From: Actinomadura sp. K4S16
GTDB taxonomy: Bacteria; Actinomycetota; Actinomycetes; Streptosporangiales; Streptosporangiaceae
Assembly: GCF_008327685.1 (NCBI RefSeq)
Contig: NZ_BDDE01000010.1
Coordinates: forward strand, 248,001 to 312,000
DNA: 64,000 bases
Direction: 5' to 3'
A model generated the notes under the pieces. The model was not told where the DNA came from, did no database searches, and worked only from the letters and a program-made list of their open reading frames with translations. Positions 16,802 to 24,675 of this stretch are shown here, in pieces. A program made the position numbers and the translations under genes. Position 1 is the stretch's first letter. Every line of letters starts with the position of its first letter.

Positions 16802-16852
16802 GGGTTCAGCGGCACAGCGGGTTCAGCGGCACAGCGGGTTCAGCGGCACAGC
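16802..16852. repeat. 17-bp tandem repeat x3 over a gene 3' end
   Basis: Three perfect copies of GGGTTCAGCGGCACAGC (16802-16818, 16819-16835, 16836-16852), with a decayed fourth copy at about 16784-16801. The third copy contains the stop codon and last codons of the reverse-strand gene at 16840; the others extend beyond it. Confidence 0.92.
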
Positions 16853-17379
16853 GCTTCGATGTGGTCCGGGAAGTGCGGGAACTCCGCCTGCGCGGCGGCC
16901 ACGATCTCGGTGGGCGAGCGGCGGCCCGGGGCGTGGCGCTCGGCGATCGCGCGGAAGGCGTCGTTCGGCTCCGCGGGGGAGCCGGGGTCGTCGAAGGCCT
17001 CTCTGGGCCCGAGACCGGCGGCGAACAGCCAGAGCAGGTCGCCGAGGTCCCGGGCGATCACACCGCGATCGCCCTCGGAGCCGACGTAGACCACGGGCTG
17101 GCCGGTGACCGGGGCGCCGGGCCGCGCCAGCCAGAAGCCGGTGTAGTCGCCGGCCCCGGTCGTGCCGAAGAAGCGGAACTCGCCGCCGTCCGCTTCGGGG
17201 TTGCCGGTCCACAGGCGGAACCACCACGTCGTCTCGGCGGGTTCCTCGAAGCGGTCGTAGAGCTCGAAGTCGCAGCCGCGCGCCTCGTCGGTCTCCTCGT
17301 CCCACTCCCACTCGAAGCCGATCTCGGCCACCTCGGCGAGGGCGGGGGGCAGCGCGAGGTCCTCAGGCGTCTCCGTCAT
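16840..17379 (-). CDS. SUKH (SMI1/KNR4)-like protein
   Basis: A 179-residue acidic protein. The pattern of a small beta-rich domain with FRFFGTTGAGDYTGFWL, PVVYVGSEGD and a following DLGDLLWLFAAG helix resembles SMI1/KNR4 (SUKH) proteins, many of which are immunity proteins of polymorphic toxins; others are housekeeping. No toxin gene is next to it. The ATG lies six bases after TAGCCT on the reverse strand, which fits a leaderless transcript. The 3' end lies in a 17-bp tandem repeat. Family assignment is tentative. Confidence 0.6.
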   Translation of the reverse strand: MTETPEDLALPPALAEVAEIGFEWEWDEETDEARGCDFELYDRFEEPAETTWWFRLWTGNPEADGGEFRFFGTTGAGDYTGFWLARPGAPVTGQPVVYVGSEGDRGVIARDLGDLLWLFAAGLGPREAFDDPGSPAEPNDAFRAIAERHAPGRRSPTEIVAAAQAEFPHFPDHIEALCR

Positions 17380-17385
17380 CCCGGC

Positions 17386-17391
17386 AGGCTA
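17386..17391 (-). promoter_or_regulatory. -10 element for leaderless gene
   Basis: TAGCCT six bases before the ATG at 17379 on the reverse strand; fits TANNNT of actinobacterial leaderless promoters. Confidence 0.5.
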
Positions 17392-17429
17392 CGCGATCTT
17401 CGTCGCCCCCGAGGCCGGGACCGGGGCCG

Positions 17430-18584
17430 TCAGGGAGGCGGAGCCCCACGTCCGCCGCCCACCCGGAACCGGTCCGGGGCCGCGCGCTCGCCCGCCGCCG
17501 ATTCGGCGATGATCCGGCCGAGCAGCGGCGCGAACTTGGCGCCGTGCCCCGAGCACGGCGAGGCGACCGTGATCCCGTCGGCGCCGTCGACCACGAAGTC
17601 CTCGGTGGGGGTGTTGGTGAACAGGCAGGTGGTCTCCGCGTACGGCTCGGGGACGACGCCCGGCAGGGCCCGCCGGGCGTAGGCGGTGATCCGTTCACGG
17701 CTCGCCCGGTCGATCGCGCCGTCCTGCGCGGCGGCGCTCCGGACCGGCCGCCCGCCGTTGAACACGGCCACCTTCTGGCCGCTCCGGCCGCCGGGGAGGA
17801 CGGCGTCCCGGCCACCGGGCAGGCCGTAGACCAGCATGGCCGCCTCCGTGTGGATGAACGTCGGCCACGTCTCCGACGGGGCTTCCCGGTAGGGGAAGTG
17901 GAAGACGTGCTCCTGCATCACCTGGAGCGGGGGGAACGCCGACAGGAACGCCTCCGGCAGCGGGAGGCCGCCGAGCAGGTCGGGCAGCCAGCCGCCGGCG
18001 GCGACGACGACCTTCTCGGCCTCCACCGCCCGGCCGTCCGGACCCGCCACCCGGTAGCCCGCGCCCGCCCGCTCGACCGACGCCACCGGCCGGCCGGTCT
18101 CGACCCGGGCGCCCTCGGCCCGTGCCAGCCGCAGCATGGCCGACACCGCGGTCTCCGCGTCGACCACGCCGGCGGCCGGGTGCCAGAGCACACCGGCCCC
18201 GCCCGCGAAACGGAACCGCGGCCACCGCGCGGCGGCCTCGGACGGGGTGAGCAGTTCGTGGTCGACGCCGACCTCCGCGAACACCGCGGCCAGCGCCGCA
18301 GGGTCGCGGGCCGCCCCGGCGTCCAGGGAGCCCGTCCGGGTGAAGAGCCGCTCGCCGGACAGCCGCTCCAGCTCGTCCCACTCGCGCCGTGCGTCGACGA
18401 CCATCCGGACGTAGAACGGATCGGCGTAGCCGTACCGGAGGATCCGCGCGGACCCGTGCGAACTGCCCATGGCGTTGGCCGGCGTGTCACGCTCCAGCAC
18501 CGTCACCTCGTGGCCGCGGCGGGCCAGCTGCCACGCGGTCGCGGCACCGACGAGGCCGGCCCCGACGACGACGAACGTGCTCAT
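17430..18584 (-). CDS. FAD-dependent amine oxidase (sarcosine/N-methyltryptophan oxidase-like)
   Basis: The 384-residue protein starts with the FAD Rossmann motif VVVGAGLVGAATAWQLARRG and continues with SSHGSARILRYGY, the flavin-binding signature of the monomeric sarcosine oxidase/SolA family, and ends with VASPCSGHGAKFAP, where the Cys is the position of covalent FAD attachment in that family. It should oxidise an N-methyl or secondary amine to release H2O2; the substrate is not determined. Single gene, no obvious operon partner; the 3' end lies near the 5' end of the SUKH-like gene. Confidence 0.87.
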   Translation of the reverse strand: MSTFVVVGAGLVGAATAWQLARRGHEVTVLERDTPANAMGSSHGSARILRYGYADPFYVRMVVDARREWDELERLSGERLFTRTGSLDAGAARDPAALAAVFAEVGVDHELLTPSEAAARWPRFRFAGGAGVLWHPAAGVVDAETAVSAMLRLARAEGARVETGRPVASVERAGAGYRVAGPDGRAVEAEKVVVAAGGWLPDLLGGLPLPEAFLSAFPPLQVMQEHVFHFPYREAPSETWPTFIHTEAAMLVYGLPGGRDAVLPGGRSGQKVAVFNGGRPVRSAAAQDGAIDRASRERITAYARRALPGVVPEPYAETTCLFTNTPTEDFVVDGADGITVASPCSGHGAKFAPLLGRIIAESAAGERAAPDRFRVGGGRGAPPP

Positions 18585-18693
18585 CGTGATGCCTTCCTTC
18601 TCAGCGTGTCCGGTCGCCGGGAACGCGGTCGCCCGCCCCTGAGGTCGGGGAGCGACCCCCGCGGCCTCGGATCTCGCCCCGGCCGCACCACCA

Positions 18694-18699
18694 TAGGGT
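18694..18699 (+). promoter_or_regulatory. -10 element for leaderless gene
   Basis: TAGGGT six bases before the ATG at 18706; fits a leaderless transcript. Confidence 0.5.
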
Positions 18700-18705
18700 G
18701 ACCGG

Positions 18706-19197
18706 ATGGACAGCGATGAGTTCGTCGCCGGATTCGACTACCCGATGTTCGTGGTGACCACCGTCGATCCGGGCACGGGGACGCGGGCGGGCTGCCTCGT
18801 CGGGTTCACCACGCAGACCAGCATCGAACCGTTCAGGTTCCTGGTGTGCCTGTCGCGGCGGAACCGCACCTACCGGGCGGCGGAGGCGGCGAACGTCCTC
18901 GCCGTGCACGTCCTCGGGCGGAGCGAGGAGCAGCAGCGGCTGGCGGCGCTCTTCGGAGAGCGGACGGGCGACGAGATCGACAAGTTCGCCCGCTGCTCCT
19001 GGCGGCCGGGTCCGGAAGGGGTGCCCCTGCTCACCGACGCCCCCCGCCGCCTCGTCGGACGGATCGAGGAGCGCGTCGAGCTCGGCGACCACACCGGGTT
19101 CCTCCTGGCCCCGGTCGACGTGGCGATCGGGGCCGACACGGCCCCGCTCACCTTCCGCACGCTGCCCGATCTCGAACCGGGCCACGAGGCCGGCTGA
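18706..19197 (+). CDS. Flavin reductase-like FMN-binding protein
   Basis: The 163-residue protein matches flavin reductase-like split-barrel proteins: FVVTTVDPGTGTRAGCLVGFTTQTSIEP near the N terminus and FLVCLSRRNRTYRAAEAANVLAVHVL. It probably binds FMN and may reduce flavin or act on a small substrate. Single gene with a leaderless-type promoter (TAGGGT at 18694). It is convergent with the MFS gene. No monooxygenase partner lies beside it. Confidence 0.85.
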   Translation: MDSDEFVAGFDYPMFVVTTVDPGTGTRAGCLVGFTTQTSIEPFRFLVCLSRRNRTYRAAEAANVLAVHVLGRSEEQQRLAALFGERTGDEIDKFARCSWRPGPEGVPLLTDAPRRLVGRIEERVELGDHTGFLLAPVDVAIGADTAPLTFRTLPDLEPGHEAG

Positions 19198-19294
19198 CCG
19201 CTCCCCCGAGGCCCGAGGCCTCGCACCGGACCCGCGGTGGCTCAGCCGCCTGGCACGGTCCTTTCTGGGGTGGTCTGCTGAGCGGTGAGGCCTG

Positions 19295-20755
19295 TCAGTC
19301 CTGGACGGGCACCAGGTCGCGGTCGCCGATCTGCTCGGTCCGCGCCGGCGGGCCGGTCCGGCGCAGCACCGCGAGGGCGATCAGGGCGGCGGCGGCCAGG
19401 AGCGCGGCGCCGAGGCCGAGGCCGAGCGCGTAGCCGTCGTTGAGGGCCTCGGGTGTGGGCACGCCGCCGGTGCGGTGCTGGGCGGCCGTGCCGAGGGCGG
19501 CCAGGCCGAGGGAGGCACCGATCTGGCGCGAGCTGTTGAGCAGCGCCGAGGCGGTGCCGGTCTCCTGGGACGCGACGCCGGCGGTGGCGATGGAGACGAC
19601 CGGCGCCAGGCAGAGCCCGGAGCCCACGCTTGCGACGATCGAGGGCCCCAGCACATCGGTGGCGAACGCGCCGTCCGAGCTGATCATGGCGAACCAGGCG
19701 AACCCGGTGGCGGTCAGCAGCCCGCCGGCGACCAGGAGGGTCCGGGGGGCCAGCCGGTAGCCGAGCTTGACGGCCAGCACCGATCCGGTGACGACCCCCA
19801 GGGCGAAGGGCAGGAACATGGTCCCGGCCAGAGCCGGTCCGTGCCCCAGGACCCGTTGCAGATAGAGGGACATGAAGTAGAAGGAGGAGGCCATCGCGGC
19901 GCCGACCAGGAGGTTGAAGGTGTTGGCGCCGGCCACCGAGCGGTTGGCGAACAGGCCGAGCCTGACCAGCGGCTCCCGGGCGGTGGTCCGCTCCTGCCAG
20001 AGGAAGGCGGCGAGCAGGACCGCCGCGGCGGCCAGGGTCGCCAGGGTGGTCGGGGAGGTCCATCCGTGCCGGTCAGTGCGGACGATGCCGAACACGAGCA
20101 GGGTCATCCCCGCGGTGGCCAGGACCGCGCCGAGGACGTCCGGCCGGCGGGCGCGGTCCGGTGCCGGGCCGGAGGTGACACCGCGCCAGGCCAGCGCCAG
20201 CGCGACGGCGGTCATCGGGACGTTCACCAGCATCACCCAGCGCCATCCGGCGTATTCGGTGAGCACGCCGCCGATCAGGACGCCGAACGCGCCGCCGGCG
20301 GCGTTCATCGCGCTCCAGATCCCGAACGCCCGGACCCGCTCCCGGCCCGACGGGAACGTCGCGCTCAGCAGCGCCAGCGCCGCCGGCGCCAGTGCGGCGG
20401 CGCCGACCCCCTGGGCGGCGCGCGCGGCGACGAGCTGGCCCGGTTCCTGGGCCAGTCCCCCGGCGAGGGACGCCAGGCCGAACAGGCAGAGGCCGAGCAG
20501 GAGGACGGGCTTGCGGCCGTACCTGTCGGCGGCCTTGCCGCCCAGCAGGAGCAGCCCTCCGAAGGAGAGGGCGTAGGCGTGGATCACCCATGTCAGGCCC
20601 ACCGCGCTGAAACCGAGGCCGGCGGCGATCTGCGGGAGCCCGACGTTCACCACCGACAGGTCCAGCGACACCATGAACTGCACGACGGCCACCGCGGCGA
20701 GCGTCGGCCCGGGGCGGGCGGCGTCCTTCACTTCGTTCGTGTGCATGCCCGACAT
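19295..20755 (-). CDS. MFS drug exporter, DHA2 (14-helix) family
   Basis: The 486-residue protein has about 14 hydrophobic segments. The first helix carries QFMVSLDLSVVNVGLPQI and the loop between helices 2 and 3 carries GKAADRYGRKPVLL, the motif A of major facilitator exporters; DHA2 members (EmrB/QacA-like) are proton-driven drug exporters. ATG 20755 or the ATG nine bases downstream may be the start; neither has a clear Shine-Dalgarno. No dedicated regulator gene is adjacent; the two-component pair at 20912 is divergent and could regulate it. Confidence 0.88.
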   Translation of the reverse strand: MSGMHTNEVKDAARPGPTLAAVAVVQFMVSLDLSVVNVGLPQIAAGLGFSAVGLTWVIHAYALSFGGLLLLGGKAADRYGRKPVLLLGLCLFGLASLAGGLAQEPGQLVAARAAQGVGAAALAPAALALLSATFPSGRERVRAFGIWSAMNAAGGAFGVLIGGVLTEYAGWRWVMLVNVPMTAVALALAWRGVTSGPAPDRARRPDVLGAVLATAGMTLLVFGIVRTDRHGWTSPTTLATLAAAAVLLAAFLWQERTTAREPLVRLGLFANRSVAGANTFNLLVGAAMASSFYFMSLYLQRVLGHGPALAGTMFLPFALGVVTGSVLAVKLGYRLAPRTLLVAGGLLTATGFAWFAMISSDGAFATDVLGPSIVASVGSGLCLAPVVSIATAGVASQETGTASALLNSSRQIGASLGLAALGTAAQHRTGGVPTPEALNDGYALGLGLGAALLAAAALIALAVLRRTGPPARTEQIGDRDLVPVQD

Positions 20756-20899
20756 CGTGGTGTTCGAGCAGGTCGACGGTCATCGGGCCGGGGATGGCTT
20801 CTAGCCCTGACGCCCGCGGCGTACGAACGGCACCGCTACACCGCGGGGAGTAGTGGATTTCTCCGCCGCGACGCCGAGGAATCTCGCCGGAAAGAGTCC

Positions 20900-20905
20900 T
20901 AATCT
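20900..20905 (+). promoter_or_regulatory. -10 element for leaderless gene
   Basis: TAATCT six bases before the ATG at 20912. Confidence 0.5.
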
Positions 20906-20911
20906 GCACGA

Positions 20912-22054
20912 ATGAGCTCCATGAACCGGTGGCGGCCGCTCGCCGAGGACGGCCTGCTCGCCGTGGCGATGGCCCTCTTCCTGTCGCTCGTCGTGGCCAT
21001 CACCCCGCACGCGGGCATGCTCGATCTCGCGTTCGCCCTCGCCGGCTCGCTCGTGCTCGTCGCCTGGCGGCGCGCGCCCCTGGTGTCGCTGGTGGGCAGC
21101 GCGGGCTGCATGCTCGCGCTCGCGGCGCACGTCCGGCCGGGCCCGGCGGCCGCCTTTCCCGTGATCGTGGCCGTGTTCGCCGCCTTCAGCGCGGGCCACC
21201 GGCTGGCCACGGCGCTGGTGGGCGCGGCCTTCCTGGGCGCCGGCCTGATGGTGGGGCTGCCCAGCGCCGAAGGGTCGCTGCGCGACCTCCAGAGCCTCTC
21301 GCTGCTGGTCGGCTGGTTCGCGGCGGCCGGCGTGGCGGCGACCGTGGCCCGGCACCGGCAGGCGTACCTGGAGGAGGCCGAGCGGCGGGCCGCCGAGGCC
21401 GAGCGCACCCGCGAGGAGGCGGCCCGCCGGCGCGCCGGCGAGGAGCGGCTGCGCATCGCCAGGGAACTGCACGACTCGCTCACCCACAGCATCTCGATCA
21501 TCAAGGTGCAGGCCGGGGTGGCCGTCCACCTGGCGCGCAGGCGCGGCGAGGACGTGCCGCCCGCCCTGCTGGCCATCCAGGAGGCCAGCGGCGACGCCAT
21601 GCGCGAGCTGCGCGCCACCCTGGAGGTGCTCCGCGACTCCGACCAGCCCGAGGGCGAGTCCGCGGGCAGCGGTCTCGACCGGCTCGACGGCCTGGTGGAG
21701 CGGGCCCGCTCGACCGGGCTGCCGGCCACGGTGACGGTCTCCGGCACGCCGCGGGAGCTGCCGCCCGAGGTGGACCGGGCGGCGTACCGGATCGTCCAGG
21801 AGGCGCTCACCAACGTCTCGCGGCACGCCGGTGGCGCGGCCGCGGCGGTGCGCATCGACTACGCGGGCGGGGAACTGATCGTGCAGGTCGACGACGACGG
21901 CAAGGCCGACCCGGCCGCGCCGCCCGTCCCCGGCACGGGCCTGCTCGGCATGCGCGAGCGCGTCGCGGCGCTCGGCGGCCGGCTGCGGGCCGAGCCCCGC
22001 CCCGAAGGGGGCTTCACCGTCCGCGCCGAGCTCCCCCTCGGGGAGCCCTCGTGA
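20912..22054 (+). CDS. DesK/NarX-type sensor histidine kinase
   Basis: The 380-residue protein has four to five hydrophobic helices in residues 13-145, a charged coiled-coil (150-178), a HisKA_3 dimerisation domain with phospho-acceptor H187 in RIARELHDSLTHS, and a HATPase_c domain (about 265-375; EALTNVSRHA N box, GTGLLGMRERV G box). It forms a pair with the downstream NarL-type regulator (GTGA overlap). The signal is unknown; such membrane-helix sensors often respond to envelope stress or drugs, and the divergent MFS exporter is a possible target. The ATG six bases after TAATCT suggests a leaderless mRNA. Confidence 0.9.
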   Translation: MSSMNRWRPLAEDGLLAVAMALFLSLVVAITPHAGMLDLAFALAGSLVLVAWRRAPLVSLVGSAGCMLALAAHVRPGPAAAFPVIVAVFAAFSAGHRLATALVGAAFLGAGLMVGLPSAEGSLRDLQSLSLLVGWFAAAGVAATVARHRQAYLEEAERRAAEAERTREEAARRRAGEERLRIARELHDSLTHSISIIKVQAGVAVHLARRRGEDVPPALLAIQEASGDAMRELRATLEVLRDSDQPEGESAGSGLDRLDGLVERARSTGLPATVTVSGTPRELPPEVDRAAYRIVQEALTNVSRHAGGAAAAVRIDYAGGELIVQVDDDGKADPAAPPVPGTGLLGMRERVAALGGRLRAEPRPEGGFTVRAELPLGEPS

Positions 22055-22710
22055 TCCGCGTGCTGCTGGTGGACGACCAGGCGCTCATCCGCGGCGGCTT
22101 CCGCGCGCTGCTGGAGATCGAGGACGACATCGAGGTGGTGGCCGAGGCGGCGAACGGCGAGCAGGGCGTCGCGCTCGCCGTCGAGCACCGGCCCGACGTC
22201 GCCCTCGTGGACGTCCAGATGCCGGTGATGGACGGCATCGAGGCGACCCGGCTGATCGCCGCGGACCGGCGGCTGAGCGGCGTCCACGTAGTGATCCTCA
22301 CCAACTACGGCCTCGACGAGTACGTCTTCAACGCGCTCCGCGCGGGCGCCTGCGGATTCATGGTCAAGGACACCGAGCCCGCCGACCTGGTGCAGGGCGT
22401 GCGGGTCGCGGCCCGCGGCGACGCGCTGCTGTCCCCCGCGATCACCCGCCGCCTGATCGGCGAGTACGTCGCGCGCCGCCCCGAGCCCGCCCCCGAGGGG
22501 CTCGACATGCTGACCAGGCGCGAGCGGGAGGTCACCGTGCTGGTGGCCCGCGGCATGTCCAACGACGAGATCGCCGCGCACATGGTGATCAGCCCGGCCA
22601 CCGCGAAGACGCACGTCAGCAGGGTCCTGGCGAAGCTGCATGTCAGGGACCGCGCCCAGCTCGTGGTGTTCGCCTACGAATCCGGCCTCGTCACCCCGCG
22701 GCGCGGCTGA
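22051..22710 (+). CDS. NarL/LuxR-family response regulator
   Basis: The 219-residue protein begins at a GTG that overlaps the kinase stop codon. It has a receiver domain (acidic D8-D9, phospho-acceptor D54 in ALVDVQMPVMDG, K103-like in GFMVKD) and a LuxR HTH (about 152-215, LTRREREVTVLVARGMSNDEI). Partner of the kinase at 20912. It is a different subgroup from the DevR-like protein at 1654. Target genes are unknown. Confidence 0.92.
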   Translation: MIRVLLVDDQALIRGGFRALLEIEDDIEVVAEAANGEQGVALAVEHRPDVALVDVQMPVMDGIEATRLIAADRRLSGVHVVILTNYGLDEYVFNALRAGACGFMVKDTEPADLVQGVRVAARGDALLSPAITRRLIGEYVARRPEPAPEGLDMLTRREREVTVLVARGMSNDEIAAHMVISPATAKTHVSRVLAKLHVRDRAQLVVFAYESGLVTPRRG

Positions 22711-22724
22711 CGCGGCCGCGGCCC

Positions 22725-22758
22725 CACTGCTCGCGCGGCCTCACTGCTCGCGCAGCGC
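22725..22758. repeat. 17-bp tandem duplication of a gene 3' end
   Basis: Two adjacent 17-bp copies, 22725-22741 and 22742-22758, share CACTGCTCGCGC and differ only at the right end. The second copy holds the last codons of the STAS gene; its stop codon (22741-22743) straddles the junction. Confidence 0.8.
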
Positions 22759-23100
22759 CTTGACGGCCTCGTCGGCGGTGGGGTGGAAGGCGAAGACCTG
22801 GTCGAGCCCGGTGATCTCGAAGACCCGGGTGAGGTCGGGGTTCAGCCCGGCGAGCACGATCCTGCTCTGCGCGGCCTGGGCCCGGCGGTAGCCGGCGATC
22901 AGCACGGTGATGCCGGTGGAGTCGCAGTAGTTCAGGTCGGTCACGTCGAGCACGGCGCCGCCCCCGGGGGCCAGCGGCAAGGCCTCCAGCGCCTCCCGCA
23001 GGCGCGGGGCGGTGTGGTAGTCGAGGTCTCCCGCGACGCGCAGCACGGGGACCTCCGCTCCCTCGGACGGGAGGTTGACGGTGAAGGTGGGCTCGGTCAC
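22741..23100 (-). CDS. STAS anti-sigma factor antagonist
   Basis: A 119-residue STAS protein with the conserved DVTDLNYCDSTGITVL loop; S61 is the expected site phosphorylated by an RsbW-type kinase. Its GTG start overlaps the stop of the upstream phosphatase gene (GTGA), so phosphatase and substrate are made together: the phosphatase would dephosphorylate S61 and let the antagonist capture an anti-sigma factor. Confidence 0.9.
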   Translation of the reverse strand: MTEPTFTVNLPSEGAEVPVLRVAGDLDYHTAPRLREALEALPLAPGGGAVLDVTDLNYCDSTGITVLIAGYRRAQAAQSRIVLAGLNPDLTRVFEITGLDQVFAFHPTADEAVKALREQ

Positions 23101-24416
23101 CGAGGAGGCTCCTGTCCGGACGCGGCTGGACGGCGGGGCACGGAGAGGGCCAGCAACGCCGTGTCGTCACCGACTCCCGCGCCCAGTTCCGTGAGAAGTT
23201 TATGGATGTTCGCCAGCAGATTATCCGCTCCGTCACTGGGCTTGCTGGTCAGATGGGCGGTCAGACCCTCGTCTCCGAGCATCGCACCGTCCGGCGTGCG
23301 GGCTTCGGTGAGGCCGTCCGTGTACAGCAGGAGGGCGTCACCTGGGGCGAGGCGGACGTCTGCCTGGGCGAAGCGCGGTTCGGGCAGTATCCCGATGAGC
23401 TGCCCACCGGGCGTGGGGACGGTGTCGACCGTGCCGTCCGCGCGGACGGCCAGTGCGGGCGGGTGACCGCCCCCGGCCAGGGTCACGGCGAACGAGCCGT
23501 CCGGTTCGGGGGCCATGACCCCGAACAGGGCGGTGCAGAACCGGGGGTCGCTCTGGTACTCGCCCTTGAGGACGGCGTCGAGGTTCCCGAGCACGGCGCA
23601 GGGGTCGGGGTCGTAGATGGCGGCGGAGCGCAGGGTGTAGCGGGTGAGGGAGGTCAGGGCGGCGGCCTCGGCGCCCTTGCCGCACACGTCGCCGAGGAAG
23701 AACGCCCAGCGCCCGTCGTCCAGGGGGAACAGGTCGTAGAAGTCGCCGCCGACCTCGTCCTGGGAGACGGGGTGGTACGCGGCGGCGGCGTCGAGGCCGG
23801 GCACCTCGGGCAGGGCGGGCGGCAGGAGCGTGCGCTGCAGGGTGCGCACCAGGCGTTCGGCTCCGGCGCGCATGGTCCGCTCGGCCGTGATGGTGCAGAT
23901 CGAGGACAGCCGCCGTTCCAGCTCCTGGGCGACCAGCGCCGCCAGGTCGCCCAGGATGCCCAGCTGCTCCTCGGTCGCGTCACGGGGGCGGGTGTCCAGC
24001 ACGCTGACGGTGCCGAGGCAGTGGCCGTCCGCGGTGGTGATGGGCGCGGCCGCGTAGAAGCGGACGCCCGGCTCGCCGCGGACGAGCGGGTTGGCGGCCG
24101 CCGCGGGGTCGGTGAGCGCGTCCGTGACGACGTACGGGGTGTCGCGCAGGATGGCGGAGGCGCACAGGCCGGGGCCGCGGGCGATCTGCGAGACGCCGGG
24201 CAGGCCGTGGACGGCCTTGAACCAGACGCGGTCGCGGTCCACGATGCCCACGGTGGCCATGGGCGTGCCGCAGCTGCGCGCGGCCAGGGAGGCGATGGTG
24301 TCGAAGGCGCCGTCGGGCGGGGTGTCGAGTATTCGGTAGCGGCGGACGGCCGCCAGCCGCTCCCGCTCGCCGGGCAGAGCGGGGTCGGGTCCGAGGTGGC
24401 GGCCGGAGTCCGTCAC
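23097..24416 (-). CDS. GAF-domain PP2C phosphatase (SpoIIE/RsbU type)
   Basis: A 439-residue protein with an N-terminal GAF domain (about 10-165: RYRILDTPPDGAFD...GTPMATVGIVDRDRVWFK) and a SpoIIE/PP2C domain (about 190-430) holding the metal-binding motifs EVGGDFYDLF, FLGDVCGKG, YTDGLTE and GDDTALL. The second of two GTG codons (24416) is chosen because AGGAGG lies five bases upstream; the first GTG is too close. It dephosphorylates STAS antagonists, with the co-translated one at 22741 as obvious partner. The GAF domain should sense a small ligand. Confidence 0.9.
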   Translation of the reverse strand: MTDSGRHLGPDPALPGERERLAAVRRYRILDTPPDGAFDTIASLAARSCGTPMATVGIVDRDRVWFKAVHGLPGVSQIARGPGLCASAILRDTPYVVTDALTDPAAAANPLVRGEPGVRFYAAAPITTADGHCLGTVSVLDTRPRDATEEQLGILGDLAALVAQELERRLSSICTITAERTMRAGAERLVRTLQRTLLPPALPEVPGLDAAAAYHPVSQDEVGGDFYDLFPLDDGRWAFFLGDVCGKGAEAAALTSLTRYTLRSAAIYDPDPCAVLGNLDAVLKGEYQSDPRFCTALFGVMAPEPDGSFAVTLAGGGHPPALAVRADGTVDTVPTPGGQLIGILPEPRFAQADVRLAPGDALLLYTDGLTEARTPDGAMLGDEGLTAHLTSKPSDGADNLLANIHKLLTELGAGVGDDTALLALSVPRRPAASGQEPPR

Positions 24417-24472
24417 CGTCACCTCCTGTGGTCGGGAACGGGTCGGCGGCGATTCCGCCAGAAGATGGGCTT

Positions 24473-24594
24473 TACCCTGTTTGTACTGCTTATCACTTCG
24501 GCGGCGATCTGACGGTCGCCGGTCACCGCGGACGCGGCGCGCCGCACGTCCAGGTACCGGGGAAACGGTTGTTGGCTCCGGGTCTGCTGGGGTA
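24473..24594. promoter_or_regulatory. Divergent promoter region with GGGTA -10-like elements
   Basis: GGGTA occurs on the reverse strand at 24477-24473 (toward the phosphatase gene) and on the forward strand at 24590-24594 (toward the hybrid gene), the latter with GTTGG 14 bp upstream. They resemble SigB/SigF-type -10 elements, but neither has a full GNNT -35 at ideal distance. Confidence 0.3.
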
Positions 24595-24675
24595 AAGGGT
24601 TGGCCATGCGGTGCGCGGACGCGCGGGGCGTCCGCCGGATGCGGTGGGTGATCGCCTGAGTGGAAGAGGGGTGCG

